18,028 bases of DNA. Source: Puniceicoccales bacterium. GTDB lineage: Bacteria; Verrucomicrobiota; Verrucomicrobiia; Opitutales; UBA953. How positions within the stretch are numbered: the first letter of the stretch is position 1; each line of letters starts with the position of its first letter. The translations under genes were made by a program, and so were the position numbers. Below are positions 8,048 to 14,133 of the stretch, in pieces. Under the pieces are notes generated by a model. The model worked only from the letters and a program-made list of their open reading frames with translations. It had not been told where the DNA came from and did no database searches. The stretch is from assembly GCA_031279675.1 (NCBI GenBank), contig JAITIB010000134.1, positions 1 through 18,028 on the forward strand. Reading direction: 5' to 3'.

Positions 8048-8914
8048 TCAATCCGTGAGCACGTCCGGGTGCATCGCGAACACACCCACGCGCGAGACGG
8101 GACCCGTCATGGTGATGGAGAAATCGTCCGCGATGGAAATCTCGAGGCTGCCGCCCGGCATGTGCACCGAGATCTCCGCGTCACACAGGCCAAGTTTTCG
8201 CGCCACCGCCGCCGCCGCGCTGCTGCTGCTGCCCGAGGCGAGCGTGTAACCCGCGCCGCGCTCCCAGATCTCGATGCGGATGTTTTTGCGGTCGATCACC
8301 TCCAGGAACTGGACATTGGTGCGGTTTGGAAACAGTGCGTGCGTCTCGATGGCAGGCCCATAGGTTTGGGCGAGCTCCGCAGTGGCGCGCGGCACGGGGA
8401 TCACACAATGCGGATTGCCCACGGTGGCGGCGCAGAATGAAAAGGTTTTCCCAAGGACTGCGAGCGGCTCGTTGATTACCGCGCGGGGACCGTTTGGCAG
8501 TATCACCGGGATGTGGTTGCTGCGGAAGCTGACGCGCCCCATTTCGACACGAATGTGTTTCCCCGCGTCCATGACGGAACATTCGACGACGCCACCCATG
8601 GTGTTGACGCGGAAAGGCGTTGTGCCCACGCGCCCGCAGTCGAAAAGAAAGCGCGCGAAGATGCGCAAGCCATTGCCACTCTTTTCGGCCTCCGAACCAT
8701 CGGGGTTGAAAATGAGCAGGCCGGCGTCGCCGTTTTCAGCAAAAATCGGCCCGAAGAGAATCCCGTCGGAGCCCAGCCCGAAATGGCGGTGACAGATTTT
8801 TTTGATCTGGTCCCCGGAAGGTGCCGTTACGGACACAGCCTGCCAGTCGGCGGGATCGAGCACGAGGTAGTCGTTGCCCAAGGCGTGGTATTTGAAAAAA
8901 CGAATCGGATCCAT
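8048..8914 (-). CDS. dapF: Diaminopimelate epimerase (DapF) family protein with Ser at both catalytic Cys positions
   Basis: At 288 residues this has the standard DapF length and fold. It keeps FxKYHALGNDYLVLD (7-20), GLGSDGIL (46-53), NPDGSEAEKSGNGLR (70-84), GNPHC (166-170), FPNRTNVQFLEV (195-206) and ERGAGYTLASGSSS (218-231). In known DapF enzymes the N-x-D-G-S-x4-C-G-N-G and A-C-G-T/S-G motifs carry the two cysteines that move the proton between LL- and meso-diaminopimelate. Here these positions are Ser79 (AGT codon) and Ser227 (TCG codon). Overall ligand-binding residues look kept. It may be a serine-based epimerase, may act on another substrate, or may be inactive. The ATG at 8914 diverges from the toxin-antitoxin genes across 97 bases, and the gene leads a two-gene unit with the helical-repeat protein. 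Confidence 0.85.
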   Translation of the reverse strand: MDPIRFFKYHALGNDYLVLDPADWQAVSVTAPSGDQIKKICHRHFGLGSDGILFGPIFAENGDAGLLIFNPDGSEAEKSGNGLRIFARFLFDCGRVGTTPFRVNTMGGVVECSVMDAGKHIRVEMGRVSFRSNHIPVILPNGPRAVINEPLAVLGKTFSFCAATVGNPHCVIPVPRATAELAQTYGPAIETHALFPNRTNVQFLEVIDRKNIRIEIWERGAGYTLASGSSSSAAAAVARKLGLCDAEISVHMPGGSLEISIADDFSITMTGPVSRVGVFAMHPDVLTD

Positions 8915-9011
8915 GCGGACGCGGGAGAAAGCGCGAACGCGGGGAAATGTTCAAGGCTTTTGCCAGCGTGGCGCGCTTGACCTTTGCGCAAGTTTTCACA
9001 CCTTCGCGCCC
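8915..9011. promoter_or_regulatory. Divergent intergenic region between dapF and the antitoxin gene
   Basis: These 97 bases must carry the start signals for the toxin-antitoxin unit (plus) and for the dapF unit (minus). On the plus strand TTGACC (8977-8982) resembles a -35 box, but no convincing -10 follows at the right distance. It is followed directly by the 8-base palindrome TTGCGCAA (8984-8991), a plausible operator site because RelB-type antitoxins usually repress their own promoter. Promoter positions are not resolved. Confidence 0.35.
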
Positions 9012-9236
9012 ATGCTGACACTCGACATCCACCCCGCCCTTGAACGGCGGTTCCGCGAAGTCGCCGAAGCCAGGGGGCTTTCGCCGGAAGCCCTCAACGT
9101 GCAACTCATCGAAGAAGCCGTTGAGGACGCAATCGACATTGCACGGTGCCAAAAAATCCTTGCGGACATCGACAGCGGGAAATCGCGAGTGTATTCGGCG
9201 GAGGAGGTCAAGCTTGCCTTGGGCATACCAGTTTGA
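9012..9236 (+). CDS. RelB-type antitoxin
   Basis: ATG 9012 gives 74 residues: a short N-terminal strand (MLTLDIHPALERRFREVAEA) followed by GLSPEALNVQLIEEAVEDA, which fits a ribbon-helix-helix-like DNA-binding start. An acidic helical tail (ARCQKILADIDSG) and the C-terminal EEVKLALGIPV would wrap the toxin. It would neutralise the toxin encoded by the overlapping gene and probably repress the operon. The frame is open further upstream, from 8874, but that part overlaps dapF and lacks family character. The last 23 bases overlap the toxin start. Which RelB/ParD-like subfamily it belongs to is not certain. Confidence 0.82.
   Translation: MLTLDIHPALERRFREVAEARGLSPEALNVQLIEEAVEDAIDIARCQKILADIDSGKSRVYSAEEVKLALGIPV
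9201..9207 (+). promoter_or_regulatory. Ribosome binding site that fixes the TTG start of the toxin
   Basis: GAGGAGG lies six bases before TTG 9214, within the antitoxin coding sequence. No ATG or GTG at a comparable place would give the normal RelE N-terminus. Confidence 0.75.
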
Positions 9237-9480
9237 TGCTTCCGCTCTTCGGGCGCTTAAAAAGCTTGGCTCACAAGCGCAGAAGCAAATTTTGGGTTAC
9301 ATCGACGCCCGCCTCATTGGCGAAGGCAACCCGCGCCGTTTCGGCAAGGCATTGACCGGGGATCTGCGCGGGTTGTGGCGTTGGCGCGTAGGGGATTACC
9401 GGATTCTCGGCAGGGTTCAGGATGAGAAGCTGCTGATACTCGTTGTCGAAGTCGGACACCGGAAAGAAGTTTACGACTGA
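9214..9480 (+). CDS. RelE/ParE-superfamily toxin
   Basis: From TTG 9214 the product has 88 residues, typical of RelE-family toxins. The start YQFDASALRALKKLGSQ matches the family's beta strand and KxLxKL helix. The middle, NPRRFGKALTGDLRGLWRWR, and the end, VGDYRILGRV and VVEVGHRKEVYD, match the conserved core. The basic residues R52, R56, R58, R63 and R83 and the C-terminal Y87 sit where E. coli RelE has its mRNA-cleaving residues, so ribosome-dependent mRNA cleavage is the likely action; a ParE-like gyrase poison is less likely. The antitoxin gene precedes it and overlaps by 23 bases, which allows translational coupling and a low toxin level through the weak TTG start. Confidence 0.87.
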   Translation: MPWAYQFDASALRALKKLGSQAQKQILGYIDARLIGEGNPRRFGKALTGDLRGLWRWRVGDYRILGRVQDEKLLILVVEVGHRKEVYD

Positions 9481-9774
9481 GCCCCCGCGCCCGGCGGCGA
9501 GCGTTTCACCATCCCGCACGCCTTCGTTTTGCCCGGCCTCAACGGGCAAGTCTGGCTGTCGCCCAAGTGGCAGGACATCCTTCCGCCGACCATCGAGTTC
9601 GACCCCAAGCGCGCAATTCCGTCCATGCCGAGACAGCGCGAAAAACGGGGCGTGGAAAACACGCGGGCACCAGCGCAAGGGGTTCTTGGCTCGGGATGGG
9701 GGACGTCCATAGGCAAGGCAAAGGAGGACATCAGCCTTCTCACGCGCATGTTCGAGGACTTGCGGATTTATTGA
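9481..9774 (+). pseudogene. Open frame without a good start, possible C-terminal gene remnant
   Basis: Directly after the toxin TGA, the same frame stays open for 97 codons to TGA 9772-9774. The translation contains GGERFTIPHAFVLPGLNGQV, then WLSPKWQDILPPTIEFDP, and ends KEDISLLTRMFEDLRIY. The composition looks like real protein rather than a GC-rich shadow. The only start candidates are TTG 9529 and internal ATG codons, none with a ribosome site. It may be the tail of a gene whose front was lost when the toxin-antitoxin pair arrived, or it may be chance. I cannot name a family. Confidence 0.3.
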
Positions 9775-9847
9775 ACACGCGTTCAACAAAATCCCCGAAA
9801 AAAACTGGGGAACTGCTCAGGGCTGGCGGAGATTTTTTCTCAGCGAT

Positions 9848-9918
9848 GGCGTCCAGCCCTTATAGAATCAGGGCTGGGAGGGTTCAGGGGGTCGGAGTGA
9901 CGCCGAGGATTTTTTTTT
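9848..9918 (+). terminator. Likely branched terminator of the toxin-antitoxin unit, with an alternative fold
   Basis: GGCGTC (9848-9853) can pair with GACGCC (9899-9904). Inside it, CAGCCCT (9854-9860) pairs with AGGGCTG (9870-9876). A run of nine T follows at 9910-9918. An upstream copy TCAGGGCTGG (9817-9826), identical to 9868-9877, could instead capture CCAGCCCT (9853-9860) and open the outer stem. A smaller hairpin, TCCCC/GGGGA (9792-9796 and 9807-9811), lies just before it. This fits a terminator with an antiterminator-like competitor, but the five bases between stem and T-run weaken it. Confidence 0.45.
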
Positions 9919-9929
9919 GGAAAAACACG

Positions 9930-9958
9930 TTGACATCGGGGGAAATTTGAACGATTGT
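9930..9958 (+). promoter_or_regulatory. Candidate promoter of the structured RNA
   Basis: TTGACA (9930-9935) is a perfect -35 box. After 17 bases comes GATTGT (9953-9958), a poor -10 box with three of six consensus bases. Transcription would begin near 9965, just at or within the first hairpin of the RNA. It sits 12 bases after the T-run of the preceding terminator. Confidence 0.45.
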
Positions 9959-10089
9959 CCTGAACCATGAGAGGTAACTCTCATGCAGATTAGCTAGGCG
10001 CCATTGTGGGGCGCCTCAGTGTGTGTAACCTGAACCGGAGACGGTCAGGGGCCCGGTGAGCGAAGGCAAGCGCTCACCGGGTTTTTTTT
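9959..10089 (+). ncRNA. Unidentified small structured RNA upstream of dnaE
   Basis: No coding frame covers this stretch, yet it folds into four consecutive hairpins. Hairpin 1: CATGAGAG (9966-9973) pairs with CTCTCATG (9978-9985), closing a GTAA loop. Hairpin 2: AGGCGCC (9996-10002) pairs with GGCGCCT (10010-10016), loop ATTGTGG. Hairpin 3: CCTGA-A-CCG (10029-10037, one bulged A) pairs with CGGTCAGG (10042-10049), closing a GAGA loop. Hairpin 4 is the terminator. GTAA and GAGA are both GNRA-type tetraloops. A TTGACA box lies at the right distance upstream. I find no match to 4.5S, tmRNA, RNase P, 6S or any riboswitch I know. It could be a free small RNA of about 125-130 nt, or an attenuated leader of dnaE. 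Confidence 0.6.
10052..10089 (+). terminator. Strong intrinsic terminator before dnaE
   Basis: A perfect 11-bp stem, CCCGGTGAGCG (10052-10062) with CGCTCACCGGG (10071-10081), has the 8-base loop AAGGCAAG and is followed immediately by eight T (10082-10089). It is a textbook Rho-independent terminator on the plus strand. Since no protein gene ends nearby, it must end the small RNA, or attenuate transcription into dnaE 85 bases downstream. Confidence 0.9.
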
Positions 10090-10173
10090 GCCCTCCACGC
10101 GTGGTCCGGGCACATGCGCGTTGTTAAAGGTTTGAGCGGCACGCCCCGTTCCCGTTTTCTGGGAAGCATTCAC

Positions 10174-13100
10174 ATGAGCCTGAACATCATCACACCATCG
10201 GGGGACGCCACTTCGCACGAGAGTCCCGATTTCGTGCACCTCCACGTTCACACGGATTACAGTCTGCTCGACGGGTGCAGCCGCATTGACAGGCTGATGG
10301 AGCGCGCCTCGGCGCTGGGGCAACGGGCGATGGCCATCACCGACCATGGGAGTCTTTTCGGGTTGTTTGATTTTTGGAACCAGGCGACCAAGCCGCTCGT
10401 TGACGAAGTGTCGAAGGCGCCGCGCTGGAGCAAAATCAAGCCGCTGCTGGGCTGCGAAACTTACCTCGTCTATGATTCCCCGCAAAGTGTCCGGCAGAAG
10501 CAGGAAAAGCGGTATCACATGGGCCTGCTGGCCAAAAACCTCACGGGATATCAAAACCTCATCAAGCTTGTCTCCGGAGCCCATTTGAACGGGCTCTACT
10601 ATGGCAGGGCGCGCACGGACATGGACCAGCTCGCGCTCCATGCGGAGGGCCTGATCGGGTTCACGGGCTGCCTGCAGGGCATCATTCCGCAGGCGTTGAA
10701 GGATGACGATTGGGGGCGGGCACAGACAGCGTTGGCGAAATTTCTGGATATCTTCGGGAAGGAGAATTTTTTCGTCGAAATCATGGACCACGGGATTCCG
10801 GAGCAGGTCGCGCTCATTCCCAAATTGCTGAAGCTTGCGGAGAACAACAACCTGCGCGTGATTTGCACGAACGATGTCCACTACGTGAACGCCACCGACG
10901 TTGACGCGCACGACGCGCTGCTCTGCATCCAGACGGGCGCCAAGGTCAAGGACGAGAAACGGCTTCGTTATGACTCGAAGCAGTTTTACCTCAAGTCGGG
11001 CGCGGAAATGGCGCGCATCTTCCCCTCGCTCCCGGAGACGCTCCGCAATACCAATCTCGTCGCGGAAATGTGCGATGTTTCCTTCAAGACGGACGAGAAC
11101 CACTATCCCGTTTACCCCCTTGACGCAGAGCAGCGCGCCACCCTCACCATCGTGTCCCCGCCCTCTGCGGAACCGTCCGAGCCCCCTGCCATTGACCGCA
11201 TTCTTGATGCCTATGTCACCCTCAAGAACGGACTTCTTTCCGCGCAGGGGTTGCCCCCCAATTTCCTCATCACGGAGGAAAACCGCGCCACCATGCGCGC
11301 CAACGGCACCTACCTTCTGGGACTGTGCAAACGCGGCCTGCGCGAGCGCTATGGCGTTGACTACGACGACCCCGCGTCGTGGCAGGACAGGGCCTCGCGC
11401 GGATTCGGAAAGGCAAGCCCCTGCGAACTCTGCGAACGCATCGACTACGAGCTCAGCGTCATCGCAGGCACAGGCTTCATCGATTACTTTCTCATTGTCT
11501 GGGACTTCATAGACTGGGCCCGCCGTCATGCCATTCCCGTCGGCCCGGGGCGCGGCTCCGGCGCCGGCTCCCTCATCGCATACTGCCTCAAGATCACTGA
11601 CATTGACCCCATCCGCTTCAACCTTCTCTTCGAGCGCTTCCTCAACCCCGAACGCGTGAGCGCGCCCGACTTCGACATAGACTTCTGTATGCGGCGACGC
11701 GACGACGTCGTCGATTACGTGCGCAAAAAATACGGCAAGGACCGGGTCGCCAACATCATCACCTTCGGCACCTTTGGCGCCAAGATGGTCGTGCGCGACC
11801 TTGCGCGAGTGCTGGACGTTCCGTTCAACGAATCCAACCGCCTTGCCAAACTCGTCCCCAACGACCTCAATATCACGATTGAGGAGGCATTGAAAAAGTC
11901 CTCCGAACTGCGGCAGGAAATCACGCAGAACCCCGTCGCCGCCAAAATCGTCCAGGAAGGCGAAATCATCGAGGGAATGGTCCGCAACACCGGCAAGCAC
12001 GCCTGCGGCATGATCATCGCCGACCGCGACATCACTGACATCGTCCCTGTCACCATTCAGGAAGAGAACCTCACCACCCAGTACGCCAAGGATCCCGTGG
12101 ACAAACTCGGCTTGCTTAAGATGGACTTCCTCGGGCTCAAAAACCTCACCATCATAGACGACGCCGTGCAGCTCATCCGACAACGCCACCGCGTGGAAAA
12201 TCCCGACGCCACCGCGGACCCCTTTGACATCGAAAAAATCCCCCTTGACGACGCCCCGACCTTCTCCCTCCTGAATTCCGGGCGAACCATCGCGGTCTTC
12301 CAGCTTGAGTCCGAGGGAATGCAAGATCTCTGCCGACGGTTCAGCATTGCCACACTCGATGAGATCATCGCCCTCATCGCCCTTTACCGCCCGGGTCCAT
12401 TGGAATACATCAAGGACTACATCGCTGGCAAAAAAGACCCCGCCGCCGTCAAATACGACCATCCCCTCCTCAAGGACATCTCCAGCGACACCTACGGCAT
12501 TCTCGTTTACCAAGAACAAGTCATGCAGGCCGCCCGAACCGTTGCCGGTTACACCCTCGGCGGCGCAGACGAGCTCCGCCGCGCCATGGGCAAAAAGAAA
12601 GCCGATGAAATGGAACGCCACCGCAACATCTTCATCGATGGCGCCAAACGCACACACAACATGGACGCCGCCACCGCCGGCAAAATTTATGGCGTCCTCG
12701 AAAAGTTCGCCCAATACGGCTTCAACAAATCCCACTCCGCCGCCTACGCCTTCCTCTCCTATCGCACCGCGTATCTCAAGGCCAACTACCCCATCGAATA
12801 CATGTCAGCCGTCCTCGCCGCCGAGGTCGGCAATGCCGAAAAAATCGCCTTCTTCGTGGACGAGTGCGCCAGTCTCGGCATCAAAATCCAAGGCCCGCAC
12901 ATCAACGAATCCCGCGCCACCTTCACCCCGCTGCCCGCCCAAAAAGCCATCCGCTACGGTCTTTCCGCAATCAAGGGCGTCGGCGAGCACGCCGCCCGCA
13001 TCATCATCGGGGAACGCGACAAAAACGGCCCCTACAAGGACTTCATCGACTTCATGGAGCGCCTTGACGAAAACGCCCTTAACAGCCGCGTCCTCGAAAA

Positions 13101-14085
13101 CCTCGTCAAAACCGGTGTCTTTGACAACACTGGTGAACAGCGCAGCCACCTTCTCGCCTCCATCGAAAGTGTCAAAAAACACGTCGCGGACCTGCGTGCC
13201 GACCGCGCCACGGGACAAGGCAATCTCTTCGACCTCATGAGTTCCCCCGATCCGGACACCCAAGCCGGCCCCATTGCCCGCACCGCGCCCCCAATGTCGA
13301 TCTCCCAGTGCCTTCAGTGCGAAAAAGAACTCCTCGGATTCTACCTCTCCGGACACCCCCTGGACGCCTACGCCGGCCTCGACCGCATCCTCAACACCCA
13401 CACCGGCCCTTTCGACGACGCCCATCTGGCCAACCACTCCCACCACGACCGCCACACCCACCGCCTCTGCGGCATCCTCACCAACATCCAGAAAAAAAAC
13501 ACCAAGGGCGATCCGGAGAAAAACCTCCCCTCCCGCCCCTGGGTCACCTTCACGCTCGCAACCAAATCCAATAACTACACGCTCAACCTTTTCCCCGAAA
13601 CCTACGAAAAATACGCCCCGCGCACCTGCCCCGACCCCGCAACCGGGGAGGAAAAGCCCCTCCTCGACGAAGGCCGCCACCTCCTCGTCGAGCTTGAGCT
13701 AAGCTATCGCAAGGAGCGTGACGAATGGAGCGCCAACGCCCACCGCATCTTCCCCCTCGGGGAAAGACTCCCCGCCTGCATCAAAAGCATTTTCTTCATC
13801 CTTTCCCTCGACGAGGCCGCCGTCACCGATTTCATGAAGCAACTCTACGCCCACCTGAACAACCCCGACACCACTGCCGCCCATTCCGACACCACGCTCA
13901 AGATTGGCATCCAACAACCCGACGGGCACATCCTTGAAAGCCTTCTCCCCCCCTCCCTAACCGCCCCCTGCACACCCGGATTTTACCGCGTCCACGCCCA
14001 GCACCCTGCCTGCATAGGCACCCTCATCGGAACCGTCCCTCCTGCCGAGCGAGAACGAAACCCGCGCCACCGCTCAAAAAATTGA
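10174..14085 (+). CDS. dnaE: DNA polymerase III alpha subunit (replicative polymerase)
   Basis: This is the catalytic subunit of the replicative polymerase, 1303 residues from ATG 10174, slightly longer than E. coli DnaE. The N-terminal PHP domain keeps its metal ligands (HLHVHTD 22-28, TDHG 56-59, GCE, YH, CTNDVH), unlike the degenerate E. coli PHP, so intrinsic 3'-5' exonuclease activity is possible. The polymerase core shows GPGRGSGAGSLIAYCLKITD, the metal-binding PDFDIDFC (D499, D501), LKMDFLGLKNL (D651) and GGADELRRAMGKKK. A helix-hairpin-helix segment (AIKGVGEHAA) and an OB-fold region (HRLCGILTNIQKKNT) follow. GGGAAG sits seven bases before ATG 10174; the in-frame ATG 10114 lacks a ribosome site. 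Codon choice changes from GCG/CTG/CCG to GCC/CTC/CCC near 11100. Confidence 0.97.
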   Translation: MSLNIITPSGDATSHESPDFVHLHVHTDYSLLDGCSRIDRLMERASALGQRAMAITDHGSLFGLFDFWNQATKPLVDEVSKAPRWSKIKPLLGCETYLVYDSPQSVRQKQEKRYHMGLLAKNLTGYQNLIKLVSGAHLNGLYYGRARTDMDQLALHAEGLIGFTGCLQGIIPQALKDDDWGRAQTALAKFLDIFGKENFFVEIMDHGIPEQVALIPKLLKLAENNNLRVICTNDVHYVNATDVDAHDALLCIQTGAKVKDEKRLRYDSKQFYLKSGAEMARIFPSLPETLRNTNLVAEMCDVSFKTDENHYPVYPLDAEQRATLTIVSPPSAEPSEPPAIDRILDAYVTLKNGLLSAQGLPPNFLITEENRATMRANGTYLLGLCKRGLRERYGVDYDDPASWQDRASRGFGKASPCELCERIDYELSVIAGTGFIDYFLIVWDFIDWARRHAIPVGPGRGSGAGSLIAYCLKITDIDPIRFNLLFERFLNPERVSAPDFDIDFCMRRRDDVVDYVRKKYGKDRVANIITFGTFGAKMVVRDLARVLDVPFNESNRLAKLVPNDLNITIEEALKKSSELRQEITQNPVAAKIVQEGEIIEGMVRNTGKHACGMIIADRDITDIVPVTIQEENLTTQYAKDPVDKLGLLKMDFLGLKNLTIIDDAVQLIRQRHRVENPDATADPFDIEKIPLDDAPTFSLLNSGRTIAVFQLESEGMQDLCRRFSIATLDEIIALIALYRPGPLEYIKDYIAGKKDPAAVKYDHPLLKDISSDTYGILVYQEQVMQAARTVAGYTLGGADELRRAMGKKKADEMERHRNIFIDGAKRTHNMDAATAGKIYGVLEKFAQYGFNKSHSAAYAFLSYRTAYLKANYPIEYMSAVLAAEVGNAEKIAFFVDECASLGIKIQGPHINESRATFTPLPAQKAIRYGLSAIKGVGEHAARIIIGERDKNGPYKDFIDFMERLDENALNSRVLENLVKTGVFDNTGEQRSHLLASIESVKKHVADLRADRATGQGNLFDLMSSPDPDTQAGPIARTAPPMSISQCLQCEKELLGFYLSGHPLDAYAGLDRILNTHTGPFDDAHLANHSHHDRHTHRLCGILTNIQKKNTKGDPEKNLPSRPWVTFTLATKSNNYTLNLFPETYEKYAPRTCPDPATGEEKPLLDEGRHLLVELELSYRKERDEWSANAHRIFPLGERLPACIKSIFFILSLDEAAVTDFMKQLYAHLNNPDTTAAHSDTTLKIGIQQPDGHILESLLPPSLTAPCTPGFYRVHAQHPACIGTLIGTVPPAERERNPRHRSKN

Positions 14086-14133
14086 TGCAAAACTTGTTTT
14101 GACGCCACCGCCTCCACCCTTATCCGGGCACTC

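Noticed and set aside
9892..9906. Short TCGG/CCGA hairpin as the terminator before the T-run at 9910
   Set aside because: Only four base pairs; the larger GGCGTC/GACGCC arrangement uses overlapping bases and is a better candidate.
9967..9993. Seven-residue leader peptide (ATG in hairpin 1) controlling dnaE
   Set aside because: No ribosome site, and no run of regulatory codons; the ATG is better explained as part of the perfect stem.
9959..10089. tmRNA, 4.5S RNA, 6S RNA or RNase P RNA
   Set aside because: No tRNA-like ends or T-arm, no 4.5S apical loop sequence, no single long 6S-type stem, and too short for RNase P.
10095..10104. Palindrome CCACGCGTGG in the dnaE leader as an operator
   Set aside because: A single 10-base palindrome in GC-rich DNA is likely by chance and there is no second copy.
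10045..12735. Very long open frame on the minus strand opposite dnaE
   Set aside because: It is the mirror of GC-rich codon usage in dnaE. The translation is low in family character and dnaE on the plus strand is unmistakable.
14088..14101. Inverted repeat CAAAAC-TT-GTTTTG after dnaE as a terminator
   Set aside because: Weak A/T stem, two-base loop that cannot close in RNA, no GC stem and no T-run beyond it.
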